From Anaerolineales bacterium (GTDB taxonomy: Bacteria > Chloroflexota > Anaerolineae > Anaerolineales > JABWBV01): a DNA stretch of 64,000 bases. The stretch is from assembly GCA_020634875.1 (NCBI GenBank), contig JACKAX010000005.1, positions 1-64,000 of the forward strand, given 5' to 3'. Below are positions 26,993 through 35,842 of this stretch, in pieces (position 1 is the stretch's first letter; every line of letters starts with the position of its first letter). The position numbers and the translations under genes were made by a program. The notes under the pieces are model-generated. The model ran no database searches. It was not told the DNA's origin and saw only the letters and a list, made by a program, of their open reading frames with translations.

Positions 26993-27841
26993 TTATTTTG
27001 GCTTCAGTGGGTTCTTATGCTGATAGGCCAACACAATTTGGACGGCCCCTAAAAACCCGGTGAGGAGAAACAGGCCGAAGAAAAACCACGTCCCCGGAAC
27101 TGCAAAATTTACCTGCTTTTCAGGCGGCACACTCAGATGGGTGAGCAAAGTGCCCAAAACAGGCAAAAATCCGCCGGTGAGGAGGTTCAAGCCAAAGGTT
27201 AAGTATTCCGAGGCTGCCCCACTTCGGCGGATCAAAATCCAGGCTCCCGCGGCAGGGGTCAAAAAAGCCGAGGCGTAGATGCGCCCATGAAAGGCATCTA
27301 CTTTCCAGGGCCAAAACCCGGTCATCGCTTCCGGGGCGATCAACATCCCCAGGCCATACCCCGTACCGACAAGCGCGATAAAGAGAAGCGTAGCCCGCCA
27401 CAATCCGGGCATCTGAATCGGGTGGGTGAGTTGAAACCCGCGGGATTTCACCAAAAATACTGTGGAATTGATGGGCAGGAAGATGTACAAAGGCCAAAAG
27501 ATCAAACAGGTCGAAAAGCGATCCCAGGCGAAGGCTTGCCAATGTACAAACATGACGAGCATCACCAGGGTGGTAAACACGAGGATCAGCCACAAAATAA
27601 AACGCCCTGGCGTCCAGCGAGAAGAAAGCCAAAAAATAAGCAAAGGCACATAAGCCGCAAAATAAATGGCCCCGACAAACCGGGAATTGAACGGTGGAAC
27701 AGACCACGCCCAAAATTGCGCGGCCTGGCTGGGAAACAGATAAAGGAGAATGGCGGCCATTAGCACGACACTGCATTCAAGGGCAAGTACAGAACGTAAA
27801 AAGGTGGGGATGCGAGGGTTGTTGGCTGTTGTATCAAACAT
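26993..27841 (-). CDS. Polytopic membrane protein of unknown function
   Basis: A 282-residue protein with about eight predicted hydrophobic segments (for example near 20-37, 52-72, 80-101, 108-128, 149-168, 185-204, 215-235 and 247-270). I do not recognise a family and see no catalytic motif. It is divergent from agmatine deiminase; nothing in the sequence links the two. The ATG at 27841 has AAGGA a few bases upstream. Transcripts from 26083 and this gene converge in a 79-base gap without a clear terminator. Confidence 0.8.
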   Translation of the reverse strand: MFDTTANNPRIPTFLRSVLALECSVVLMAAILLYLFPSQAAQFWAWSVPPFNSRFVGAIYFAAYVPLLIFWLSSRWTPGRFILWLILVFTTLVMLVMFVHWQAFAWDRFSTCLIFWPLYIFLPINSTVFLVKSRGFQLTHPIQMPGLWRATLLFIALVGTGYGLGMLIAPEAMTGFWPWKVDAFHGRIYASAFLTPAAGAWILIRRSGAASEYLTFGLNLLTGGFLPVLGTLLTHLSVPPEKQVNFAVPGTWFFFGLFLLTGFLGAVQIVLAYQHKNPLKPK

Positions 27842-27939
27842 ATGGGTTTCCTTTTGCGCGATTTCACCGACCTGAAAATTATACTCAGGCGTTTGCCCAC
27901 CACAAGAAATTTAGGCAGGCAATTTTCGGATCGTTCCCC

Positions 27940-27968
27940 TTGAAACGCCTTCCCTTTTCATGTGTTAT
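27940..27968 (+). promoter_or_regulatory. Candidate promoter of agmatine deiminase
   Basis: TTGAAA (27940-27945), a 17-base spacer and TGTTAT (27963-27968), 34 bases before the ATG. Confidence 0.5.
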
Positions 27969-28002
27969 TTCGAGTAAATCGCCCCCCTTGAAAGGAGAAC
28001 CT

Positions 28003-29106
28003 ATGCCCAAACTTTTACCCACCACCCCACGTGCCGACGGTTTCCGTATGCCCGGCGAATTTGAGCGGCACGACGGCTGTTGGCTGCTCTGGCCCGAACG
28101 GACCGACACCTACCGCCTCGGCGCAAAACCCGCCCAAGTGGCTTACGCGGAAACCGCCATCGCCATCAGCCAGTTTGAAAAAGTGACAATGGGCGTTTCC
28201 GCCGCGCAGTACAAAAACGCACGCAACAAACTCCCCGCGCACATCCGCGTTGTTGAAATCTCATACAACGATGCCTGGATGAGGGACAACGGCCCGATTT
28301 TTGTCAACAACGGAGAAGAAGTCCGCGTGGTGGATTGGGATTTCAATGCCTGGGGTGGGCTGGAGCAGGGGATTTATTTTCCGTGGGATCAGGATGATCT
28401 CGTCCCGCGCAAAGTTGCAGAAATCGAATGGCTGGATCGCTACCGCGCCCCGATGATTTTGGAAGGCGGCGCCCTCACAGTGGACGGCGAAGGTACGCTC
28501 ATCACCACCGCACAATGTTTGCTCAACCCCAACCGCAACCCGAAACTCTCCCAAACCCAAATCGAAACCCACTTGAAAGCGTATCTTGGCCTGGAAAAGA
28601 TCATCTGGCTCCCACGCGGCTCACTCAACGATGAAACCGATGGGCATGTGGATGGCATTTGCGCCTTCATCCGTCCGGGCGAGGTCGTGGTAGCCTGGAC
28701 GGACGATCAGAGCAATCCCGAATATGAAATCCAGTTGGAAGCCTACGAAGTGCTTCAACAGGCCACGGACGCCCAGGGGCGCAGGCTGAAAGTCCACAAA
28801 ATCCACAACCCGGCCCCCGTCATCGTGCGTGAAGAAGAAACCGAGGGGATCGACTCCGTGGAAGGCGTCCTGCCCCGCGTTGCCGGAACCTTTATGGGTG
28901 GCTCGTATGTCAACTTTTATCTGGCGAACGACGGATGCATTGTCCCCCTCTACGGCGACCCCGCGGACGCCGTTGCCCTGAACACCCTCCAAACCCTCAT
29001 GCCGGAACGCAAAGTGGTCGGCGTCAAAGGGGGCCGTGAAATTTTCCTGGGCGGCGGCATGGTGCACTGCATCACCCAGCAACAACCGAGCGCAAAATCA
29101 AAGTAA
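28003..29106 (+). CDS. aguA: Agmatine deiminase
   Basis: A 367-residue guanidine-modifying enzyme of the peptidyl-arginine-deiminase fold. FERHDGCWLLWPERTDTYR opens the protein, RDNGP lies near residue 88, and the catalytic Cys is C356 in GGGMVHCITQQQP, the family signature. It hydrolyses agmatine to N-carbamoylputrescine and ammonia. The frame is open far upstream, but the ATG at 28003 has AAAGGAG 5 bases before it. The next gene on the strand is N-carbamoylputrescine amidase, and the arginine decarboxylase-like gene lies 9 kb away. Confidence 0.96.
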   Translation: MPKLLPTTPRADGFRMPGEFERHDGCWLLWPERTDTYRLGAKPAQVAYAETAIAISQFEKVTMGVSAAQYKNARNKLPAHIRVVEISYNDAWMRDNGPIFVNNGEEVRVVDWDFNAWGGLEQGIYFPWDQDDLVPRKVAEIEWLDRYRAPMILEGGALTVDGEGTLITTAQCLLNPNRNPKLSQTQIETHLKAYLGLEKIIWLPRGSLNDETDGHVDGICAFIRPGEVVVAWTDDQSNPEYEIQLEAYEVLQQATDAQGRRLKVHKIHNPAPVIVREEETEGIDSVEGVLPRVAGTFMGGSYVNFYLANDGCIVPLYGDPADAVALNTLQTLMPERKVVGVKGGREIFLGGGMVHCITQQQPSAKSK

Positions 29107-29137
29107 GAGAAGTGAAGTGTTTGTTTTTTAGGCAAAG

Positions 29138-29216
29138 TTTAACCACAAAGGGCACGAAGGAACACAAAGTATTTAACGCTTGCTTCGTGCCCCTTTGAGT
29201 CCTTTGTGTTTAAACC
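29138..29216. repeat. CACAAAG/CTTTGTG palindromic repeat between aguA and aguB
   Basis: The left arm TTTAACCACAAAGGGCACGAAG and the right arm CTTCGTGCCCCTTTGAGTCC with CTTTGTGTTTAAA form an imperfect long hairpin. It is one of the short-period ACAAAG/ACACAG palindromes spread through the window. Confidence 0.8.
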
Positions 29217-29243
29217 ACTTTCGACCAGGTTAGGAAACCCACC

Positions 29244-30185
29244 ATGAAAAATCCCATCCGTATCGCCCTCATCCAACTCGCCTACTCCGGCAGGATGGAT
29301 TCGATGAAAGCCCAATACCGCGCCCTGATCGCCGAAGCCGCGGCGCGCGGGGCGAACCTCGTCTGTCTGTCCGAATTCTCGCTCATCCCCTACTTCCCCG
29401 GGGCGCGCCAACCCGAAGGATTTGACTACGCCGAACCGCTTCCGGGGGGCACGTCCGAACGCTTTTTCAGCGAAATGGCCCGGCAACACAAGGTCAAAAT
29501 CGTTGGCAGTTTGTATGAAGAAGCGGATGATGGCGGCCTGTTCGACACCGCCACCGTTCACGATGAAACGGGCGCACTCGTCGGCAGGACACGGAAGATT
29601 CAAATCCCCTCTGGCAACGGGTATCATGAAACCGATTACTACGCGGGCAGCGATCAATACCCCGTCATCCAACTGGATGCCCTAACCCTCGCCACCCCCA
29701 CCTGCTACGACCAGTGGTACCCGGAAATCGCCCGCATTTACGCCCTCGGCGGCGCAGAACTCATCGTTTACCCGACCGCCATCGGCGACGAACCCGAAGA
29801 CCACGTGATGGACACGCAAGACGCGTGGGAAACGGTCATGCGCGGCCACGCCATTGCCAATGGCATTTTCATCGCCGCGGTGAACCGCGTGGGCACGGAA
29901 AATGGTGTGACCTTTTACGGCAGCAGTTTTGTCTGTGCCCCAGATGGGAAAATCCTCGCCCGCGCGGGTCGCGCCTCCACCGAAGTCCTCCTCGCCGACC
30001 TCGACCCAACCGCTATCCCCGACTGGCGATGGCACTTTCCCCTGCTCCATCAACGCCGCGCTTCTGTATACGGAAAAATCCTTCAAACGTGGTCGGGCGA
30101 TGAAAAGCCTGAATGGGTGGAGGAAACCCCGCGGAGGAGAACGAAGCCAACGGGGGGTGAAATATTAAATCAGGCCGCTGACTGA
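29244..30185 (+). CDS. aguB: N-carbamoylputrescine amidase
   Basis: A 313-residue nitrilase-superfamily amidase with the Glu-Lys-Cys triad E44 (LSEFSL), K118 (GRTRKIQIP) and C154 (TPTCYDQWYPE). GNGYHETDYY after the lysine and the DQWYPE segment are typical of AguB. It converts N-carbamoylputrescine to putrescine, CO2 and ammonia, and so completes the agmatine route with the adjacent deiminase. It is slightly longer than the usual 290-300 residues because of a basic C-terminal tail. A degenerate second copy of the last 40 or so codons lies at 31367-31495. Confidence 0.94.
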   Translation: MKNPIRIALIQLAYSGRMDSMKAQYRALIAEAAARGANLVCLSEFSLIPYFPGARQPEGFDYAEPLPGGTSERFFSEMARQHKVKIVGSLYEEADDGGLFDTATVHDETGALVGRTRKIQIPSGNGYHETDYYAGSDQYPVIQLDALTLATPTCYDQWYPEIARIYALGGAELIVYPTAIGDEPEDHVMDTQDAWETVMRGHAIANGIFIAAVNRVGTENGVTFYGSSFVCAPDGKILARAGRASTEVLLADLDPTAIPDWRWHFPLLHQRRASVYGKILQTWSGDEKPEWVEETPRRRTKPTGGEILNQAAD

Positions 30186-30199
30186 AATTTGAAGCATCC

Positions 30200-30670
30200 T
30201 CATTTCCACACGAATGGCAGGTAAGCTTTCCATTGATAGTATGGACAGGTAACATTCGCGCTGTCAACAACGGGTGAGCTACCGGTGGCAAAACCAGAGA
30301 GCGTTACGACGTATTGACGGCCCATGTCCGGGATTCCGCTGATATTCTTGCCGCCGCAAACAACTTTGAGACCGCTGCCTAACATTGGGGCAGTCAGGTA
30401 AGCCGAATTTTCAAAGAAGCCGCTCATATTCGCGCGTATTTTGCCATCAATAGCTATCTCAATGTGGTTGAAGGAAGAGTCAGAAGTGGAGGCGGAGAAA
30501 TAACGCAGGTTTATCAGACAAGTTCCGGCTGTTTCAACATCTTGAACACAATAAGGATTGCTTACGATCATTGTAACGGCCTGTGGAGCGGTATAAACAG
30601 GCTCGTCCGCGAGGGCCAACGTCAGCCCCAGGATTATCATCACCAGTAGAAAGGTTCGCATGACGCGCAT
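30200..30670 (-). CDS. Secreted Cys-containing protein, paralogue A
   Basis: A 156-residue protein with an N-terminal signal-type segment (MRTFLLVMIILGLTLALA). Its mature part shares a pattern with the next gene: SNPYC, a Cys-x-INLRY segment, IAIDGK, FFE, GLKVVCGGKN, and a terminal ANVTCPY. It ends WKAYLPFVWK, a YLP(L/F)V tail like that of two other exported proteins here. The ATG at 30670 has GGAG 8 bases upstream; other in-frame ATGs lie at 30679 and 30661. Fold and function are unknown. It lies 15 bases after its paralogue, probably in one operon. Confidence 0.75.
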   Translation of the reverse strand: MRVMRTFLLVMIILGLTLALADEPVYTAPQAVTMIVSNPYCVQDVETAGTCLINLRYFSASTSDSSFNHIEIAIDGKIRANMSGFFENSAYLTAPMLGSGLKVVCGGKNISGIPDMGRQYVVTLSGFATGSSPVVDSANVTCPYYQWKAYLPFVWK

Positions 30671-30685
30671 ACCTGACACTCCACA

Positions 30686-31210
30686 TCACGGACTAAATGC
30701 TGGACAGGTCACGTTGGCGATGTCGGTGGACATGGGGTTACGGCTTGAATCCAACGGCTGTATCGTGACCCCATACACATTACCAAACTGGTCGCCTGCC
30801 CCGCCCGCATTTGGTAACCCACAAGCCACGCTCAGGCCGTTGGGAACCATGTCATAGCTGTAGTAGATCGTTCCTTCAAAAAAGGCGGTGGCGTTGTAGC
30901 GCTTCTTACCGCTGATTGTAATCGCCAACCAGGTCATATAAGGCGCACTGCTCTGATTGTCAGTGGCCTGGATGAAACGTAAGTTGATCGAGCACTGGTC
31001 AACCGCAGGATCGGGTTGGTAGCAGTAAGGATTGGAAACCGTGAAGGATGTCAAGGCATCGGGAGCCAATGGATCGGCTTGGGTCCCGCTCGGTCCCGTG
31101 AACGGCATTGGAGTTGGCGGTGCCACCTGAGCAGACGTAAACTTATACGCCACCAGCATGCCGCCCATCAGTATCAATACCAGGATTCCCGCGAGGAAAA
31201 ATTTGCGCAT
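30686..31210 (-). CDS. Secreted Cys-containing protein, paralogue B
   Basis: A 174-residue protein with an N-terminal membrane/signal segment (about 3-25), then a Pro/Thr-rich linker and a domain homologous to the downstream gene: VSNPYCYQ, QCSINLRFI, ITISGKKRYN, FFEGT, GLSVACGLPN, GNVYGV and ANVTCP. Four Cys are conserved in the pair, so disulfides are likely outside the cell. It lacks the paralogue's YLPFVWK tail. AAGGAG lies 6 bases before the ATG. I do not recognise the family. Confidence 0.78.
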   Translation of the reverse strand: MRKFFLAGILVLILMGGMLVAYKFTSAQVAPPTPMPFTGPSGTQADPLAPDALTSFTVSNPYCYQPDPAVDQCSINLRFIQATDNQSSAPYMTWLAITISGKKRYNATAFFEGTIYYSYDMVPNGLSVACGLPNAGGAGDQFGNVYGVTIQPLDSSRNPMSTDIANVTCPAFSP

Positions 31211-31366
31211 ATTATCTCCTTAGCTTTTGTAAGAATGGGTTGGGATGTTTGAATTATAGCACGCCTGCATAATGGCTGATGGCACACAGATAAGCGGATT
31301 GCTGATAGTCTAAAATATGCCGTAGGGCGCAATCCGTCGCGTACTGGCGAACCAGATGCTACCCGC

Positions 31367-31495
31367 CAGCGCCACGCTTCCGTGTATGAGAAAATACTAC
31401 AAACCTGGTCGGGAGATGAAAAGCCTGAATGGGTGGAGGAAACACCGTTGAGGAGGACGAAGCCGAAGGAGGATGAAGTAAGTCTTGTCTCCTAG
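31367..31495 (+). pseudogene. Decayed copy of the aguB 3' end
   Basis: Read in frame it gives QRHASVYEKILQTWSGDE, then KPEWVEETPLRRTKPKEDE. This is close to the C-terminus of the intact amidase at 29244-30185 (QRRASVYGKILQTWSGDE, then KPEWVEETPRRRTKP). No start or active-site part remains. The intact gene and this remnant flank the two secreted-protein genes in direct orientation. Confidence 0.85.
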
Positions 31496-31618
31496 ATTTT
31501 TTCGGCGCTGAGAGTCACTTCCCGTTCCACATAGGATGCTCCCAATTTATAGAACCAAGAAAGGCTAGAATTTACCTCCAGTCTTGCTTACAATCTAAAA
31601 TAAATTTAGGTTAACCAT

Positions 31619-31655
31619 AAAAAAAACGCCGGAGGTTCTCTCGGGCGTTTTTCTT
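31619..31655 (-). terminator. Terminator of the ABC exporter operon
   Basis: AAAAACGCC...GGGCGTTTTT hairpin with an imperfect GGAG/CTC middle, 18 bases after the stop of the second ABC gene on the minus strand, ending in a T8 run in that direction. Confidence 0.75.
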
Positions 31656-31672
31656 TGCAGTGAAAAGAAAAT

Positions 31673-33580
31673 TCAATCCCCTGGCACCCCCACTGCCATA
31701 TTCTGCTTCCCGTTTGCCCTCCCGTTGACGACAACAACTTCTGGTTCTTCGGCCCGTTCAAACTGGCTGTTGTACAGTTCGGCATAGAAACCGCCGCGGT
31801 CGAGCAGTTCTTGATGTTTGCCCTGTTCGACAATGTCGCCATCGCGCATAACCAGGATCAGGTCAGCGTTGCGGATGGTGGACAGGCGATGAGCGATGAT
31901 GAAGCTGGTGCGGCCGACCATTAAGCGGTCCATCGCTTTTTGGATGAGGACTTCCGTGCGGGTGTCTACGGAACTGGTGGCCTCATCGAGGATGAGGATT
32001 TTCGGGTCCGCGAGCACCGCGCGGGCGATGGTGAGAAGCTGCATTTGACCTTGCGAGATGTTCGTCACTTCTTCGTTGATGACCATGTTGTAGCCATCGG
32101 GCAAAGTATGGACGAAGTGATCCACGTGGGCGGCTTTGGCGGCTTCGATCACTTCTTCGTCGGTTGCGTCGGGGCGTCCATAGCGAATGTTTTCCATGAT
32201 CGAGCCGTTGTAGAGCCAGGTATCTTGAAGCACCATCCCGAAGCGTTTCCGCAGATCAAAACGGGTGAAATCCCGGATATCGTGCCCATCTACGAGGATG
32301 ACACCATCATTGACATCGTAAAAGCGCATGAGCAGTTTGACGATGGTGGTTTTGCCCGCCCCGGTAGGGCCAACGATAGCAACCTTTTGTCCGGGTTTGG
32401 CTTCCGCAGAAAGGTGGTGGATGATGGTTTTGTCCGGGCTGTAGCCAAAGCGGACGTTTTTGAACTCAACATGCCCATCCAGTTTTTCGATTTGGAGTGG
32501 GTGTTCGGCTTCCTTAACTTCTTCGGATTCTTCTAGGAATTCAAAGACGCGTTCGGCGGCGGCCGCGGTTTGTTGGAGGACGTTCGAGATGTTTGCCAAT
32601 TGCATGAGCGGTTGGTTGAACGAGCGGACGTACTGAATGAACGCTTGAATGTCGCCGACCGTAATAGCGTTGCGGATCGTTAGATAGCCACCCATGACAA
32701 CGACCGCGACGTAGCCCAGGTTGCCAATGAAGTTCATGATGGGCATCATCAACCCGGAGAGGAATTGTGATTTCCAGGCAACGTTGTAGAGGGTGCTATT
32801 GTATTTTTCGAATTTTTCGATGCTCTGCGCCTCTCCGTTGAACGCTTTCATGACTAGATGACCACCGAACATTTCTTCAACATGGCCGTTTACGTGCCCG
32901 AGGTAGTCCTGTTGCTCTTTAAAGTACACCTGGGAGCGGTTGACGATGAAGGCCACCACGCCGAGCGAGAGCGGGATCACCACGAGCGCGGTGAGCGTCA
33001 TCAGCCAGTTGATGGAAAACATCATGATCAACACCCCAACCACTGTTACTACCGAGGTGATAATTTGTGTCAGACTTTGGCTCAGGGTCTGGTTGACCGT
33101 GTCCACATCGTTGGTGATGCGGGACAGCACTTCGCCCTGAGTTGTGGTGTCATAATATTTGAGGGGCAGGGTGTTGATCTTTTTGGAAATATCCTGGCGG
33201 AAGCGATAGGAGATGTCCGTCGAGACCCCGGCCATAATCCACCCCATTAAGTAAGCAAAAATGGAGGAAACGATATACAGAATCAACATGATCAACAGGA
33301 TACGACCAATGTAGTCGAAATCAATCGAACCTGTGCCTGCAATCTGGGCCATGATGCCTTCGAACAATTTGGTCGTGGCTTTTCCTAAAACATCCGGGCC
33401 AATGATGTTGAAGATGGTAGAGGCAATGGCAAAGATTAAGACCACTACGAGTTGTGTGCGATATGCATCCAAATAACGCAGGAGCTTAGCCATCGTTTGT
33501 TTAAAGTTTTTGGCGCGATCCCCTTTTCGCATGGCGGCCATTGGCCCGCCTTCGCCAGAACGTGAGCGTTGCATCATCAT
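31673..33580 (-). CDS. ABC exporter half-transporter, consensus Walker B subunit
   Basis: A 635-residue ABC-type exporter: six membrane helices (about 50-350), then a nucleotide-binding domain with Walker A GPTGAGKTT (about 400), the signature region ISQGQMQLL (SQGQ instead of SGGQ, about 505), and Walker B plus catalytic Glu ILILDEATSSVD (about 523-534). It overlaps the upstream half-transporter gene by 4 bases (ATGA), so translation is coupled. A degenerate signature here and a degenerate Walker B in its partner are the hallmark of heterodimeric exporters such as TM287/288 or LmrCD. The substrate is unknown; multidrug or lipid efflux is the usual role. Confidence 0.95.
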   Translation of the reverse strand: MMMQRSRSGEGGPMAAMRKGDRAKNFKQTMAKLLRYLDAYRTQLVVVLIFAIASTIFNIIGPDVLGKATTKLFEGIMAQIAGTGSIDFDYIGRILLIMLILYIVSSIFAYLMGWIMAGVSTDISYRFRQDISKKINTLPLKYYDTTTQGEVLSRITNDVDTVNQTLSQSLTQIITSVVTVVGVLIMMFSINWLMTLTALVVIPLSLGVVAFIVNRSQVYFKEQQDYLGHVNGHVEEMFGGHLVMKAFNGEAQSIEKFEKYNSTLYNVAWKSQFLSGLMMPIMNFIGNLGYVAVVVMGGYLTIRNAITVGDIQAFIQYVRSFNQPLMQLANISNVLQQTAAAAERVFEFLEESEEVKEAEHPLQIEKLDGHVEFKNVRFGYSPDKTIIHHLSAEAKPGQKVAIVGPTGAGKTTIVKLLMRFYDVNDGVILVDGHDIRDFTRFDLRKRFGMVLQDTWLYNGSIMENIRYGRPDATDEEVIEAAKAAHVDHFVHTLPDGYNMVINEEVTNISQGQMQLLTIARAVLADPKILILDEATSSVDTRTEVLIQKAMDRLMVGRTSFIIAHRLSTIRNADLILVMRDGDIVEQGKHQELLDRGGFYAELYNSQFERAEEPEVVVVNGRANGKQNMAVGVPGD

Positions 33581-35814
33581 GATAATTCCTCCATGCTCAA
33601 TTGCGAGAGCGCGATTTCTTGATAGGTTCCACAGGTTTCCATAAGCTCCTGGTGCGTGCCTTTGCCAACCACACGCCCCTCATCGAGGACGATGATTTGT
33701 TCAGCATTTTTGACCGTCGAAACCCGTTGCGTCACGACAAGCATCGTGCTGTTACCAGTTTTTTCATGCAGAGCACGACGAAGGGCGGCATCGGTTTTGA
33801 AGTCCAACGCGGAAAACGTATCGTCAAAAATGTAGATGGGTGGTTTTTTGACAAGCGCGCGGGCAATCGAAAGCCGCTGGCGCTGCCCGCCGGAAACATT
33901 TGTCCCTTTTTGGGAAATTTCGGTAGCGAGGCCTTCCGGTTTGGAAAAGACAAACTCTTCAGCCTGAGCGATGTTCAGCGCGTCCTTGATGGCCTCCTCT
34001 CTGGCGTGTTCATCCGCGTAGCGCAGGTTGGTTTCAATCGTGCCGGAGAAAAGCGTTCCCTTTTGGGGCACGTACCCGATCTTATCGCGGAGACTGTGCT
34101 GGGTGACCCCACGAATATCCACACCATCAATCAAAATTTCGCCATCAGTCACATCGTAAAAGCGTGGAATCAGGTTGACGACGGTAGATTTTCCCGAACC
34201 CGTTGACCCGATGAAAGCGGTCGTTTCCCCCGGACGAGCGACAAAGTTGATGTCGTGCAACACATCGGCGTCCGCGCCCGGATAGCGGAAGGAGACGTTG
34301 CGAAATTCCACTGCGCCTTTGAACTGACCGTTCAACACGGTTGCGTTTGGCGCATCTTTGATCACCGGCTCGGTATCCAGCACATCGGCAATCCGCTCCG
34401 CAGAAACGGAAGCACGCGGCAGGATGATGAACAACATCGAGAGCATCAGGAAGGAGAAGACAATTTGCATGGCGTATTGCAGGAAGGCCATCATATCGCC
34501 GACTTGCATGTTTGCTTCAGCGACTTGATGTGCCCCCACCCACAGGATGACGACCGAGAGCACGTTCAGGATGAACATCATCATTGGCATCATGAAGGCC
34601 ATGACACGGGTGATGAACAAGGTGTTCGCGGTCAAGTCAATGTTGGCTTTGTCAAAACGATTTTCTTCGAAGCCCTGCATGTTGAACGCGCGGATGACCA
34701 TCATCCCGGAGAGGTTTTCGCGGGCAACCAGGTTCAACCGGTCAATCAACTTTTGGACAATGCGGAACTTAGGCAAAGAAATGGAGATGACAACCATAAT
34801 CACACCAATCAGAACCAGTACGGCAACGGCAATCGTCCACCACATGGAGGATCCTTTCCCGATGGCACGGATAATGCCCCCAAAGCCCATGATCGGAGCG
34901 TAAAACACCAACCGCACCATGAACATAGTCACCATTTGAAGTTGAGTGATGTCGTTAGTCGAGCGGGTAATGAGAGATGCGGTGGGAAATTTGTCAAACT
35001 CGGCGTTAGAAAAACTTTCCACCTTTTTGAAGATGTCGCTTCGCAAATCGCGTCCGACCCCCGCCGCAATCTTGGCGGACAGATATCCCACACTGATCGT
35101 ACACGCAGCAGAAAGCAGGGTCACGAGCAACATGATGCCCCCCACGCGGAGAATGTAGGTTGTTTGCAGATTGCCAGTGTCCATGCCGAGGGCTTCGTAT
35201 TCTGCTTTAACCGCGACGACCGCGGTTTGGTTGATCATTTTGTCGCCCAGCGTGGCAAAATTTTCGTTGATGGTATTCGAAATCTGGTCACGCTGAGTCG
35301 CGGGCAGTTGGCCCAAGACGGCAAAAAGGTCCATCCCTGGCGGGAGTTTGGAAAGGTCAAATTGTCCACCGCCGAATTGGGCGGCCTTTTCAGGGTCAGC
35401 TAACGCCTGTTCAAGGGCAGAGACTACGAGTAAACCTTTCGCAAGGGGCGTTTTGAGGGCTTCACGTTCTTCTTCGGTGAGGTCTTTCAGCACGTAGATC
35501 GGTTCAGTCGCCAGGATCGGATAAGTTTCAACATAATCCGCCGCTTCCGGGGTTCCGGGTTCGACAAGGGTGTACGCGTCCATCACTGTGGTTTTATCCT
35601 CATTACTGAGGAACAAAGCCACATGATCGAGTTCACTTTTGCGAATGGCGTTAGGAACTGCGTCTTCGACGCCGCTTTGCTGGATGCCCGTATTGACGAT
35701 TTGGGAGAGGTAATCCGGCAGGGCCAGGTCTAGGTTTGCCTGAACAAAGAGCAGGATCACCGCTACCACAAACATCATCATGTAAGGGCGCAGGTATCTT
35801 CGAATTCGTAACAT
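33577..35814 (-). CDS. ABC exporter half-transporter, degenerate Walker B subunit
   Basis: A 745-residue partner with Walker A GSTGSGKST (about 538), a canonical VSGGQRQR signature, and Walker B IYIFDDTFSALD, in which the catalytic Glu is Asp (about 666). It is about 110 residues longer than the other half because of a large insertion (about 30-215) between the first and second membrane helices, probably an extracellular domain. It follows marR by 28 bases and overlaps the next gene by 4 bases. With that subunit it should form one exporter with one active and one degenerate ATP site (family knowledge). Confidence 0.95.
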   Translation of the reverse strand: MLRIRRYLRPYMMMFVVAVILLFVQANLDLALPDYLSQIVNTGIQQSGVEDAVPNAIRKSELDHVALFLSNEDKTTVMDAYTLVEPGTPEAADYVETYPILATEPIYVLKDLTEEEREALKTPLAKGLLVVSALEQALADPEKAAQFGGGQFDLSKLPPGMDLFAVLGQLPATQRDQISNTINENFATLGDKMINQTAVVAVKAEYEALGMDTGNLQTTYILRVGGIMLLVTLLSAACTISVGYLSAKIAAGVGRDLRSDIFKKVESFSNAEFDKFPTASLITRSTNDITQLQMVTMFMVRLVFYAPIMGFGGIIRAIGKGSSMWWTIAVAVLVLIGVIMVVISISLPKFRIVQKLIDRLNLVARENLSGMMVIRAFNMQGFEENRFDKANIDLTANTLFITRVMAFMMPMMMFILNVLSVVILWVGAHQVAEANMQVGDMMAFLQYAMQIVFSFLMLSMLFIILPRASVSAERIADVLDTEPVIKDAPNATVLNGQFKGAVEFRNVSFRYPGADADVLHDINFVARPGETTAFIGSTGSGKSTVVNLIPRFYDVTDGEILIDGVDIRGVTQHSLRDKIGYVPQKGTLFSGTIETNLRYADEHAREEAIKDALNIAQAEEFVFSKPEGLATEISQKGTNVSGGQRQRLSIARALVKKPPIYIFDDTFSALDFKTDAALRRALHEKTGNSTMLVVTQRVSTVKNAEQIIVLDEGRVVGKGTHQELMETCGTYQEIALSQLSMEELS

Positions 35815-35842
35815 ACGCGATTATTCTCCTTTATAAGGGGGC

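Larger units (their letters stand above)
31211..31672. other. 462-base gap with amidase remnant and exporter terminator
   Basis: From 31211 to about 31360 I see only the upstream region of the secreted-protein pair. Then comes a degenerate aguB 3' end (31367-31495), then unassigned AT-rich sequence, then a terminator for the ABC exporter at about 31619-31655. Confidence 0.6.

Noticed and set aside
34255..35403. His/Asp-rich plus-strand frame of 382 codons opposite an ABC exporter gene
   Set aside because: His-rich pattern comes from reversed Met/Ile/Val codons of membrane helices; no other support.
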